Positions 8,166 to 16,494 of a stretch of DNA of 39,724 nt are shown here, piece after piece; the first letter of the stretch is position 1; the number at the start of each line of letters is the position of its first letter. Below the pieces are notes generated by a model. The model ran no database searches. It was given only the letters and a program-made list of their open reading frames with translations, and was not told where the DNA came from. Source of the stretch: Micrococcales bacterium (GTDB lineage Bacteria; Actinomycetota; Actinomycetes; Actinomycetales; Cellulomonadaceae); the NCBI GenBank assembly GCA_009785115.1, contig WQWY01000023.1, positions 1-39,724 on the forward strand. The letters are read 5' to 3'. The position numbers and the translations under genes are program-made.

Positions 8166-9649
8166 GATGTCCCTCCTTGGTTGCCGGACGTGACGTCCGG
8201 ATGTTCGGCGACCGAGCCGAGCAGCTCGGCCAGACGACGCTCGAAGACGAGGTCCTTCTTGTCGTTGGAGGCGAAGCGGACGCGTGCCGGCGAGGAGCCG
8301 CAGACCCTGATCCACACCCGTCGGTGGCGGCAGGCGAAGGTGATGGTCATACCGACCACCAGCAGCACCGAGCCGACCCACATCCACACCGCGCCCGGGT
8401 CGTGACGCACGAGGATGCCGGTGTACTCCCGCTCCCGCTCGAACACCACGGTCAGGTCACCGAGCGGGGCAGGCGTGCCCTGGGCGACAGTCACCCCGTC
8501 AGACGCCGACGCGGCGTCCCCCACGTACAGGACGAACGACGCCTCTCCGGCCTCCATGCTCGCGCTCCTGCCCGCGCCGGAGGCGGCTGTGGCCACCAGC
8601 ACCTCGGCGTCGTGGCCCGAGAGGTAGAAGCGGCCGATCATCGTCGACCCGTCGTCAGACCTCCACAGCAGCGGGACCGAGGCGGCGTAGAGCAGCCCCC
8701 CGGAGGCGTCCTGGACCCTCACGTCGGCCGCGATGCCGAAGCTGTTCTGGTGGAGCCTGACCCCGCCCCAGACCAGCGGCGCGTTGACCCTGGTGTCCTG
8801 GGCGACCTCGGTACCAGCCTCGTCACGCACGATCAGGTGCGACACGTAGTCCAACGGCCTGCCCTCGTCGTTGTACGTCGCGACGAACGACGTGGCCTCG
8901 ACGGTCAGGCCGGTGCCGTGGCCGACCTCGACGGGCTCTCCCCCGACCGGGACGGACAGCATCTCGTCGATGCCGCTGCTCGAGCTGAGGACGAAGGCCC
9001 CGATGATGATCAGGAAGCTGGTGTGCGCCACGACGGTGCCGAACCCGCCCCAGGCGAACCGGTCAGCGTAGAGCCCGCGCTCGTCCCGAGGGTCCGGGAT
9101 GACGCGGAACCCGCGAGAGCGCAGCGTCTTCTCGAGGTTCTGGCGCGTGGTCGCCTCGTCGGCGTCGATCGTGACCGAGCCTCGCAGCCGGGCGTTGTCG
9201 AAGAAGCGGTCTGACGGGTGGAGGCGAGGCTCGCGCCAGGCACGCCACAGGACGGGCGTGCGGTGGACGGTGCAGGCCATGATCGAGAGCGCCAGCAGCG
9301 TGATCGCCACGTAGAACAGCGGCGAGGTGAACACGCGGAACAGCCCGAGGGCCTCGAGCACCGGGGTGAAGCCACCGAACCTCGTACGCGCGTCGCTCAG
9401 GAAGCCCTCTCGGGACGCCGGGTCGGCCCAGGTGCCCGCGCTGGCCTGCCCGATCAGCACGCCGCACAGCATCAGCACGGTCACGACCAGGATGACCCAC
9501 AGCCCGAAGATCTTGGAGTAGAACAGCTGGTAGGCGCGGCGGAACAGGTCGCCGACCGTCACCTCAGAGACGGTCCCGCCGCTCGGCGCGGCGGCCGCGG
9601 GCGGAGCGTCGTCAGCCGTGCTCACGGCCTCTCGATCACCAACGGTCAT
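8162..9649 (-). CDS. resB: Cytochrome c biogenesis protein ResB (Ccs1)
   Basis: A protein of about 495 aa. It has a cytoplasmic N-terminus, a first membrane segment at about 45-70, more segments near 115-140 and 195-220, a large extracytoplasmic domain, and a last membrane segment near 430-450. This layout is typical of ResB/Ccs1, the partner of ResC/CcsB in System II haem ligation. It sits between ccdA and ccsB and overlaps ccsB by four bases. Two starts compete: GTG at 9655 and ATG at 9649. The ATG is chosen because AGGAG is nine bases away, whereas it is only three bases from the GTG. Confidence 0.9.
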   Translation of the reverse strand: MTVGDREAVSTADDAPPAAAAPSGGTVSEVTVGDLFRRAYQLFYSKIFGLWVILVVTVLMLCGVLIGQASAGTWADPASREGFLSDARTRFGGFTPVLEALGLFRVFTSPLFYVAITLLALSIMACTVHRTPVLWRAWREPRLHPSDRFFDNARLRGSVTIDADEATTRQNLEKTLRSRGFRVIPDPRDERGLYADRFAWGGFGTVVAHTSFLIIIGAFVLSSSSGIDEMLSVPVGGEPVEVGHGTGLTVEATSFVATYNDEGRPLDYVSHLIVRDEAGTEVAQDTRVNAPLVWGGVRLHQNSFGIAADVRVQDASGGLLYAASVPLLWRSDDGSTMIGRFYLSGHDAEVLVATAASGAGRSASMEAGEASFVLYVGDAASASDGVTVAQGTPAPLGDLTVVFEREREYTGILVRHDPGAVWMWVGSVLLVVGMTITFACRHRRVWIRVCGSSPARVRFASNDKKDLVFERRLAELLGSVAEHPDVTSGNQGGTS

Positions 9650-9661
9650 GGTCACTCACTC

Positions 9662-10372
9662 CTATACCGCGAGAGCCGGCAGACGGGCGAACAGGTCGGT
9701 GATCATGAGGAACCCGACGACGACGAGCAGCAGCCCGGTGACCACGCCGACGGCACGAGCGTGACGGGTGAACCACGACAGCCGCCGGGCGACGCCCGCG
9801 ACACCCGCGGACACCAGCACGAACGGGATGCCCAGGCCGAGCGAGAACACCAGGAGCAGCCAGACCCCGCTGCCCACCGTGGGGGTGCTCACGGCCAGGC
9901 CGAGCACCCCTCCGAGCACCGGGCCGATGCACGGGGTCCACCCGGCGCCGAAGGCCAGGCCGAGCAAGAACGAGCGGCGCACCGTGGGCGACCGGCCCGT
10001 GTCCGGGTGGTAGTCGGCTCGCACGGTGCGGTCCAGGAACGGCAGGCGTATCCACGAGGCGGTGTGCAGACCGAGCAGCACCAGCACGATGCCGCCGCCG
10101 ACGCGCAGCACGTCGCGATAGTCGCCCACGACCCACCCGACGAGCCCGACGAGCGCCCACAGCGAGACGAACACCATGGCGAACGCGGCCATGAACGTCG
10201 ACGCGTGGCCGGCCGCCGCCCAGCGCTGCCCCCAGGCGCGCCCGCTCTCGCGCCAGGAGCCCTGGCCCGCCATGTACCCGGCGAACACCGGGACCACCGG
10301 CAGGAAGCACGGCGAGGCGAAGGAGACCACGCCGGCCAGCAGCACCACCGGCACCGTCAGCTGGGGGTCCAT
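9662..10372 (-). CDS. ccdA: CcdA-type cytochrome c biogenesis membrane thiol reductase
   Basis: A 236-aa protein with about six membrane segments, of the DsbD/CcdA family. It carries reducing power from cytoplasmic thioredoxin across the membrane to ResA. Both reactive cysteines are visible in their usual settings: Cys22 in SPCFLP and Cys148 in WTPCIGP. It starts three bases after the TPR gene stop and ends about a dozen bases before resB, so it is part of the same operon. Confidence 0.93.
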   Translation of the reverse strand: MDPQLTVPVVLLAGVVSFASPCFLPVVPVFAGYMAGQGSWRESGRAWGQRWAAAGHASTFMAAFAMVFVSLWALVGLVGWVVGDYRDVLRVGGGIVLVLLGLHTASWIRLPFLDRTVRADYHPDTGRSPTVRRSFLLGLAFGAGWTPCIGPVLGGVLGLAVSTPTVGSGVWLLLVFSLGLGIPFVLVSAGVAGVARRLSWFTRHARAVGVVTGLLLVVVGFLMITDLFARLPALAV

Positions 10373-10375
10373 GGG

Positions 10376-11356
10376 TCAGCCCCCTGAACCCTCGTCACCG
10401 GGACCCTCGCCGCCGGCACCTGCCCCGGGGATGCTGATCCCGTCCAGGTGCGTCCGCACGGTGGCCGCCATAGGACTGTCGGGGTCGATCTCGAGGACCT
10501 TCCCCCAGGCTGCCCGTGCCGCGTCCGTGTCGGCCGGGTCGGTGGTCAGGTGGTAGAACCCGAGGTTGTACCAGGCCTGGGCCTGCGTCGGGTCGATCTC
10601 GAGCGCGACCTCCCAGTGCCCGCGCGCGACCTCGATGTCACCGAAGTTGAACTCCAGCACCCCCAGCTCCAGGAGTGCGTCGGTGTCCTGCGGGTCGGTC
10701 TTCAGCCTCGCCTCGAGCGCTGCCACGCGGGCCGCGACCTCGGTGCCGGTACCGGTGCCTGCCGACAGCGGCGGGCTCTCCCCGGTGCCGACCGTGCTCG
10801 GGGCGTCACCGAGCCCGGCGATCCACACCCCCAGCACCACCCCGACCACGACGGCGAGAAGCAGCAACCCTCGCGAGACCCGCGACCCGCCTCTGGCCGG
10901 CTGAGCGCCCCGGGGCTGGCCACGCGACGCCCTGCCACGCGGGCGGTACAGGATGTCGTCGTCCTCGTCGTCCGGTTCGTCGAAGCCCCCGACCGTCGCG
11001 GAGCAGGCCCCCTTCTCCGCTTCCTCGGCCTTCTCCGGCCCCTCGGTCTCTGTCCCCTCTGCTTCCTCAGGGGCAGGTGCCTCGGAGGCAGGCTCGGGAG
11101 CGCGCTCGTCGGAGGCGGCCTCCGACGAACCCTCGGCGCTCCGTCCGGTCTCTCCTTCCGCCTGCTCGACGAGCCAGCGGCGTACCTCTGGCGGAGCAGC
11201 AGCGAGGAAGGCGAGGACGTCGGTGACGCCCGCGCCCTCCCTCGCTACGTCGCCCTGCCCGGCGTCCTCCGACGAGTCGCCGGAGCTCTTGGTGCTCGAG
11301 GTGCCGTCGGCCGGCCCGTGAAGACCACCCGACGGCACCTCACCCTGGCGGGGCAT
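10376..11356 (-). CDS. Membrane-anchored TPR protein, NrfG/CcmH-like
   Basis: A 326-aa protein. The N-terminal half (about 1-150) is acidic and low in complexity, rich in Glu, Ala and Ser. One membrane segment lies near 165-187. The C-terminal part (about 210-315) holds two to three TPR units, with patterns such as ALLELGVLEFNFGD and AWYNLGFYHLTTD. It starts three bases after the nrfA stop, between nrfA and ccdA. NrfG and CcmH-type TPR proteins hold apocytochromes for haem attachment. I infer the same role here with NrfA and/or NrfH as client. The long acidic N-terminus is unusual for NrfG. Confidence 0.75.
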   Translation of the reverse strand: MPRQGEVPSGGLHGPADGTSSTKSSGDSSEDAGQGDVAREGAGVTDVLAFLAAAPPEVRRWLVEQAEGETGRSAEGSSEAASDERAPEPASEAPAPEEAEGTETEGPEKAEEAEKGACSATVGGFDEPDDEDDDILYRPRGRASRGQPRGAQPARGGSRVSRGLLLLAVVVGVVLGVWIAGLGDAPSTVGTGESPPLSAGTGTGTEVAARVAALEARLKTDPQDTDALLELGVLEFNFGDIEVARGHWEVALEIDPTQAQAWYNLGFYHLTTDPADTDAARAAWGKVLEIDPDSPMAATVRTHLDGISIPGAGAGGEGPGDEGSGG

Positions 11357-11358
11357 GG

Positions 11359-12846
11359 TCAGATCCGGCCTGCGTCACGCGCTGAGGTCGCGTGCTGGGC
11401 AGACAGCTCTGACGGTTCGAGGGCCTCGATGCTCACTCCTCGCAGCACCAGCTGGCCCTTGCGGGAGGCGTCCAACGACTGGCTCAGCACCCGCTGCAGG
11501 TAGTCCGGTGCGTGGAAGCCGTAGGAGTTCTCCGAGTAGGCGTAGTCGACGTACATGCTCGCGAAGCGGTGGTACGCCTGCGCCTGCTCGATCTGCTCCG
11601 GCGTCGCCGTACCGTTCGCCTCGGCCGCCTCGATGTCCTCGATCAACGCGACCAGAGCGTCCAGCGCGCGGTCGCGGGAGTCCACGAACCGGTTCTGGAT
11701 GGTGGTCACCCGGTTGACGATGACCTCGGTGCTGCCGCCGTGGCAGGTGCCGCAGGTGCCGTTGACGTCAGCCATCGGGCTGGCGATCTGGTGGTTGGAC
11801 ACCTTGAGCGAGCCGACGCGGGTGTACGCCATGTGGCAGTCGGCGCAGCTGACGCCGTTGTCGGCGTGGACGCCAGACGCCCACACCTCGTACTCCGGGT
11901 GCTGCATCTTCAGGATCGAGGCACCGGTGATGGCGTGCTCGAAGTCCCTGAACCCGATCTCCTCGTAGTACTCCCAGGCACCGTCGATGTCGATCCCGTT
12001 GTGCCACGGGAACGTCACCGTCCGGCCCTCGCCGGCGAAGTAGTACTCGACGTGGCACTGGGCGCAGACGAAGGAGCGCATCTCCTGCCGCGTGGCGTCC
12101 CGGTTCACGTCGAAGTCCTCGATGCCCTCGCTCGCCTTGAGCACCCTGATGCCCTCGATGGCCGCCGGCCTGGTGATCTGGATCGCCATCGTCTCCGGGT
12201 CGTGGCAGTCGATGCAGGTGATCGGGTGGGCCCCGACCCTCTCCAGCTCTTCGATCGCGTCGGCGTGAGGGATGATGGCGTTCATCGCGTGGAAGCCGGC
12301 GGTGAGGTCACCGTCGCCGAGGTCGAGCATGAGCCCCACGGTCGAGGCGTGGCAGTTCAGGCAGGCCCCGGGCTGAGGCTTCTCAGGATTCATCACGCGC
12401 CCGGTCCACTGCTGGTCCACGAGCATGTACTCGTGCCCGCGCAGGTGCCGGTAGTCCCCAGAGAACGGGTTGCCGGCCCACATCGTGACCAGCCTCGGGT
12501 CTTCCTCGATCTTGGACGCCGTGATCATCTCCCGCGGGTCGTCCGGGTGCTTGGGGTTGTCGTTGGGGACGAGCGCCGGCTGGTGCGTCGTCGGCGTGAA
12601 GTCGGCGGTGCGCAGGTACGCCTCGTACTGGATCGGGAAGTTCTGACCCCAGACCTCCGGGTCGATCGTGGTCCAGTCGAGCTCGACGACCTGCGCGAAG
12701 GACGCGGGCCCTTCGCTCTTGCGCTGCGTGATGCCCACGACCAGGGCGGTCACGAGAGCGGTGATGGCCGCGGTGACGACCACCAGACCGACCAGCACCC
12801 ATCTGCTACGTCCGCGCGCCGGCGCGACCGTCATCTCCTTGCTCAT
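11359..12846 (-). CDS. nrfA: Pentahaem cytochrome c nitrite reductase NrfA (all-CXXCH type)
   Basis: A 495-aa c-type cytochrome that reduces nitrite to ammonium outside the membrane. An N-terminal hydrophobic segment (about 16-39) is a signal or anchor. Five haem motifs are present: CLNCH (162-166), CIDCH (211-215), CAQCH (261-265), CADCH (334-338) and CGTCH (365-369). The family blocks EDPRLVTMWAGNPFS (115-129) and CHVEYYF (264-270) identify NrfA. Likely calcium ligands Glu267, Tyr268, Lys313 and Gln315 are present, as is active-site His327. The first motif is CXXCK in E. coli NrfA; here the codon is CAC (His). The start is ATG at 12846 with GAGGAG upstream; in-frame starts at 12870 and 12903 would overlap nrfH. 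It lies 20 bp after nrfH and 2 bp before the TPR gene. Confidence 0.96.
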   Translation of the reverse strand: MSKEMTVAPARGRSRWVLVGLVVVTAAITALVTALVVGITQRKSEGPASFAQVVELDWTTIDPEVWGQNFPIQYEAYLRTADFTPTTHQPALVPNDNPKHPDDPREMITASKIEEDPRLVTMWAGNPFSGDYRHLRGHEYMLVDQQWTGRVMNPEKPQPGACLNCHASTVGLMLDLGDGDLTAGFHAMNAIIPHADAIEELERVGAHPITCIDCHDPETMAIQITRPAAIEGIRVLKASEGIEDFDVNRDATRQEMRSFVCAQCHVEYYFAGEGRTVTFPWHNGIDIDGAWEYYEEIGFRDFEHAITGASILKMQHPEYEVWASGVHADNGVSCADCHMAYTRVGSLKVSNHQIASPMADVNGTCGTCHGGSTEVIVNRVTTIQNRFVDSRDRALDALVALIEDIEAAEANGTATPEQIEQAQAYHRFASMYVDYAYSENSYGFHAPDYLQRVLSQSLDASRKGQLVLRGVSIEALEPSELSAQHATSARDAGRI

Positions 12847-12866
12847 GACGTCTTCTCCTCTCTCGT

Positions 12867-13379
12867 TCATCGGTGGCCGACACCCGAGTGGCATCGAGCG
12901 CAAGAGACATCACCGTCGGTCCCGGCGGTCGAGCGCATCTGCTCGACCACGTCACCGTGGCAGTACAGGCATGACCCGTCGACCACCCGCAGGCTCGAGT
13001 CACGGATGACGATGTTCTGCGGGTAGTCGAAGAAGCCCTCTCCCCCTGGGGTGCCGAACGTGAAGCTCGACACGTGCAGCGCCCCGGCGTCAGCCTTCAC
13101 CAGGTACTTGCTGACGAGGTCGCCGTGGGGCAGGTGGCAGTCGTTGCAGGTGGCGACGTTGGCGTGCGAGCCTCGGTCCCACCTGTCGTAGTGGTCTTGC
13201 ATGACGTGGCAGCTGGCACAGGTCTGGGGGTCGTCACCGAGATAGGCTGGCGCGTCGCCGTAGGCGATCGCGAAGCCGCTCATGCCGATGAGCACCCCCA
13301 ACGAGACGGCTGCGACGCCCCGCAGGGGCGAGGGCAGCCACCGGCGCCTCTTCCGCGTCTTCGCGTGCGTGGCATCCAT
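12867..13379 (-). CDS. nrfH: Tetrahaem menaquinol dehydrogenase NrfH
   Basis: A 170-aa membrane-anchored NapC/NirT-family cytochrome that takes electrons from menaquinol and passes them to NrfA. After a basic N-terminus (KTRKRRRW) comes one membrane helix (about 20-40). Four haem motifs follow: CASCH (54-58), CNDCH (78-82), CLYCH (137-141) and CARCH (160-164). Met60 in CHVM fits the unusual Met ligand of haem 1 known for NrfH. It is the first gene of the cluster and has GAGAGG upstream of its ATG. The 345-bp gap before it should hold the main promoter. Confidence 0.95.
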   Translation of the reverse strand: MDATHAKTRKRRRWLPSPLRGVAAVSLGVLIGMSGFAIAYGDAPAYLGDDPQTCASCHVMQDHYDRWDRGSHANVATCNDCHLPHGDLVSKYLVKADAGALHVSSFTFGTPGGEGFFDYPQNIVIRDSSLRVVDGSCLYCHGDVVEQMRSTAGTDGDVSCARCHSGVGHR

Positions 13380-13724
13380 CGTGCGGTCCTCTCGTGGGCG
13401 GTACGCCTTCGTACCGACCTAGACCGCCGCTCCTGCTCCATCGCAGCTCGCCGGTCCGTCTCGGTACACCGTGAGCACGGCCTTGGTAGTTTTTACCATG
13501 TCGCAATCCTCGATGCTAGGCATTTCGTCCCTACTGTCGGCTTCGTCGCATCATCGGATGATTGTCTTGAATGCCTCATCGCAGGTACGGCGGCTCGACC
13601 TGCGGGATCGGCCGCAGAGGCTGACCGGGACTCCTGGTGAGGTCGTCGCACGGCGAGACAGACCGTCTCGACCTACGAGCGCACGAGGTCCGGGGTCCGG
13701 GGTCCGGGACGAGCGCCAGAGGAC
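13380..13724 (-). promoter_or_regulatory. Upstream region of nrfH with inverted repeats
   Basis: This 345-bp gap contains no recognised gene. Read for nrfH (minus strand) it has two inverted repeats: TGGTA at 13484-13488 with TACCA at 13494-13498, and ATCATC at 13550-13555 with GATGAT at 13557-13562 around a single base. GATGA and TCATC also occur 14 bases apart nearby. A possible -10 element, TAGCAT, lies at 13518-13513. A 26-codon reading frame starting at 13499 and ending at 13419 has AGGA seven bases upstream. I cannot assign the repeats to a known regulator; nitrite/NO-sensing repressors such as NsrR are natural suspects by family knowledge only. Confidence 0.4.
13687..13707. repeat. Three tandem copies of a 7-bp unit
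   Basis: GGTCCGG is repeated three times without change just beyond the stop codon of the polyprenyl synthase gene. It looks like a small slippage repeat; no function is apparent. Confidence 0.8.
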
Positions 13725-14732
13725 TCAGGCGTCTCGTTCGACGAGGATCTCCGCGAAGGCCACCAGCGCGTCCTTGGCCGGGCCGGCCGGGAGCGGGTCG
13801 AGCAGGGCGACAGCCTGCCGGGCGAGAGCCGTGGAGCGCTCGTGCGTCTGCTCCACCACACGGTGACGACCCAGGGCCGCGACCGCCTCGGCCAGCGTGG
13901 TGTCGTCCGACAGGTCTCCCGAGAGCAGGTCCAGCAGCGCCTGGTCGTCCGGGCCGGCCTCGCCGGAGGTGACCAGCGCGCGCAGCAGCAGCACCGGCAT
14001 CGTCGCGACACCCTCGCGCAGGTCGGTGCCCGGGGTCTTGCCTGTCAGAGCACCGTCGGAGACCAGGTCGATGTAGTCGTCAGCCAGCTGGAACGCCACG
14101 CCGACCCGCTCACCGAAGGCCTCGAGCACGCTCACCGTCTCGGGCGGGCAGCCGGCGAACATCGCGCCGTAGCGGGCCGAGGTGCCGACCAGCGAGGCCG
14201 TCTTGTCCGACAGCACCCGCAGGTAGTGCTCGATCGGGTCGTCACCCGGGCCTGGGCCGACCGTCTCGGCCAGCTGGCCCAGACACAGCCGCTCGAACGT
14301 CTCGGCATGGATGCGCACCGCCTCGGGCCCCAGCCCGGCCACGGTCGCCGACGCCCTCGCGAACAGCAGGTCGCCGGTGAGGATCGCGACCGTGTTCCCC
14401 CAGACCTCGTGCGCCGAGGGCGCACCCCGACGCAGCGGCGCGGAGTCCATGACGTCGTCGTGGTACAGAGACGCCAGATGAGTGAGCTCCACAGCGACCG
14501 CGGCCTCGACCACCTCCGGGCGCTCGGCGTCACCGAGCTCGGCCGCCAGCAGCGTCAGCGCCGGACGCAGCCGCTTGCCACCGGCGTCGATCAGGTGCCG
14601 CGAGGCGTCGTGCGCCAGAGGGTCCGCCTGGGCGGCGACGTCGCGCAGACGGTCCTCGACAGCGGCGAGCCGTTCTTCGAGGCGACGCGCCAACGCGGGG
14701 TCGGCCAACGGGATCGAGGCGACGCGGGTCAT
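13725..14732 (-). CDS. Trans-polyprenyl diphosphate synthase (menaquinone side chain)
   Basis: A 335-aa all-alpha prenyltransferase that chains isopentenyl diphosphate units onto an allylic primer. GGKRLRP (51-57), the first Asp-rich motif DDVMD (92-96) and the second, DDYID (218-222), are all intact. No bulky-residue analysis was done, so chain length is not assigned. The location directly downstream of nuoN and near the men genes suggests it makes the menaquinone tail. The start chosen is ATG at 14732 with GAGG upstream; an in-frame ATG at 14813 would begin inside the nuoN terminator hairpin. Confidence 0.9.
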   Translation of the reverse strand: MTRVASIPLADPALARRLEERLAAVEDRLRDVAAQADPLAHDASRHLIDAGGKRLRPALTLLAAELGDAERPEVVEAAVAVELTHLASLYHDDVMDSAPLRRGAPSAHEVWGNTVAILTGDLLFARASATVAGLGPEAVRIHAETFERLCLGQLAETVGPGPGDDPIEHYLRVLSDKTASLVGTSARYGAMFAGCPPETVSVLEAFGERVGVAFQLADDYIDLVSDGALTGKTPGTDLREGVATMPVLLLRALVTSGEAGPDDQALLDLLSGDLSDDTTLAEAVAALGRHRVVEQTHERSTALARQAVALLDPLPAGPAKDALVAFAEILVERDA

Positions 14733-14785
14733 GGCACCGACCTCGGCGACGTCCACCCACGCTCTGGCACGCAGGGCATGGGGCG

Positions 14786-14824
14786 GCGCGCCCGCGGGTG
14801 CGTGCTCGAGCACCGCGGGCGCGC
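14786..14824 (-). terminator. 12-bp hairpin after nuoN
   Basis: GCGCGCCCGCGG (14786-14797) pairs perfectly with CCGCGGGCGCGC (14813-14824). The loop holds most of a second palindrome, GTGCTCGAGCAC (14802-14813). It lies 18 bases past the nuoN stop. It is probably the end of the nuo operon, or a partial stop that lowers expression of the polyprenyl synthase. Confidence 0.55.
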
Positions 14825-14841
14825 GCGCCAGGTCTGCGACG

Positions 14842-16494
14842 TCACAGAAGGAACAGCGAGATCTGCTCGATCGCGTCGAGCACCGGCCCAGGCAGCACTC
14901 CCAAGAGCACTGTCAGGATCGCGGACACCCCGATCGCCACCGTCGCCCAGCCCTCGGTCCTCACCACCGTGACGGTCGTGGTCCGCGCCGGGGCGGCGAC
15001 CAGGGTCGTCCCTGCCGCACCAGAGGTCGGTGCGGCCTCGCTCTCCTCGCCGTCGCCCTGGGTCCGCTCGGTGGTCGGGAAGTACATCGCCACGATCACC
15101 TTGACGTAGGCGAACGCGGCAGCGGCCGACGCGAGCACGCCGATCAGGGCCAGCGGCCAGGCGTCGCCCGACACCGCGGCGGAGAACACGGCGAACTTCC
15201 CGACGAAGCCCGCCGTCAGCGGGATACCGGCGAACGAGAGCAGGAACAGCACGAAGGCCGCACCGATCACCGGGTGCTCACGGCCCAGGCCCGACCACTG
15301 ACCGAGCGAGGTCGCCTCGGCGGTGACCCCGCCCGACGCCGACCGCTCCCGGACCAGCGAGATCACGGCGAAGGCGCCGACCGTCGCCAACCCGTAGGCC
15401 AGCAGGTAGAACAGCACCGACGACGGGCCCCGCACGTCCAGCGCGGTGACCCCGACGAGGACGAAGCCCGCGTGCGCCACCGACGAGTAGGCCAGCAGGC
15501 GCTTGATGTCGTTCTGCACCAGCGCGGCGACCGTGCCGACGAGCATGGACGCGATGGTGACGGTCCACAGCACCGCGGTCAGCTCCCAGCCCAGGCCGTA
15601 GAGCATGACGTAGACCACCCGCAGGATCGCCAGGAACGCGGCGACCTTCGTCGCGGCCGCCATGAACCCGGTGATCGGCGTGGGAGCGCCCTGGTAGACG
15701 TCGGGAGCCCACAGGTGGAACGGCACCGCGCCGACCTTGAAGAACAGCCCGGTCAGCAGCAGCACCGCGCCGGCGAGCAGCAGCGGCTCGGTCCCGGTCG
15801 GGGTCGGCACGGCGGCCGCGATCCCCGAGAAGCTGATCGAGCCCGTGGCACCGTAGATCAGCGCGACCCCGAAGATGAACAGGGCCGAGGCGAACGCACC
15901 GAGCAGGAAGTACTTCAGCGAGGCCTCCTGCGACTGGAGCCTGCGACGCCGGGCCATGCCAGCCAGCAGGTACAGCGGCAGCGAGAGCACCTCGAGCGCG
16001 ACGAACATGGTGAGCAGGTCACCGGTCGAACCGAAGATGAGCATGCCACCGGTCGCGAACAGCAGCAGCGGGTACACCTCGGTCTGCTGCATCCCGCGGC
16101 GCAGCGCGAGCCTCTCGTAGTCCGAGCCAGGGGAGGCCGAGACCATCGGCGCGAACGCGTCCTCCTTGGCGGCGGTGCGGTCAGCCATCACCAGCACCGA
16201 CAGCATCGCCAGCAGCGCGATGAGGCCCTGGGCGACGAGCGTCGGGCCGTCGACGATCAACGACCCGCCGAGCACGTCGTACCCGCCGGTGTCCATCACC
16301 GGCCCCCACAGCACGGCGACGGCGATCAGCGCACCACCGGTCGCGAGCAGGGAGAGCCCGATCTGGACCGGGCGCCTGAGCCCGGCCGGCAAGAACGCCT
16401 CGAGCAGCACGCCGACGACGGCCGCTCCCAGGACGAAGAGGACCGGGGTCAGCGGGGCCCACTCGACGGTAGGCGTGACGAACTCGGGGATCAC
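14842..16494 (-). CDS. nuoN: NADH-quinone oxidoreductase subunit N
   Basis: A 550-aa antiporter-like membrane subunit of complex I, with about 14 membrane helices, forming one of the three proton channels of the membrane arm. The Mrp/ND2-type core is recognisable through LKYFLLGAFASALFIFG and the block KVGAVPFHLWAPDVYQGAP that follows it. A hydrophilic loop of about 30 residues enriched in Glu/Ala/Thr lies before the last helix. The start is GTG at 16494, which overlaps the nuoM stop as GTGA; longer in-frame starts would extend into nuoM. It is the last gene of the nuo operon and is followed by a strong hairpin. Confidence 0.95.
   Translation of the reverse strand: MIPEFVTPTVEWAPLTPVLFVLGAAVVGVLLEAFLPAGLRRPVQIGLSLLATGGALIAVAVLWGPVMDTGGYDVLGGSLIVDGPTLVAQGLIALLAMLSVLVMADRTAAKEDAFAPMVSASPGSDYERLALRRGMQQTEVYPLLLFATGGMLIFGSTGDLLTMFVALEVLSLPLYLLAGMARRRRLQSQEASLKYFLLGAFASALFIFGVALIYGATGSISFSGIAAAVPTPTGTEPLLLAGAVLLLTGLFFKVGAVPFHLWAPDVYQGAPTPITGFMAAATKVAAFLAILRVVYVMLYGLGWELTAVLWTVTIASMLVGTVAALVQNDIKRLLAYSSVAHAGFVLVGVTALDVRGPSSVLFYLLAYGLATVGAFAVISLVRERSASGGVTAEATSLGQWSGLGREHPVIGAAFVLFLLSFAGIPLTAGFVGKFAVFSAAVSGDAWPLALIGVLASAAAAFAYVKVIVAMYFPTTERTQGDGEESEAAPTSGAAGTTLVAAPARTTTVTVVRTEGWATVAIGVSAILTVLLGVLPGPVLDAIEQISLFLL

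Noticed and set aside
11359..12846. NrfA read as an octahaem nitrite/hydroxylamine reductase or a NapC-like cytochrome
   Set aside because: Exactly five CXXCH motifs and the NrfA blocks EDPRLV, CHVEYYF and QHPEYE fit pentahaem NrfA only.
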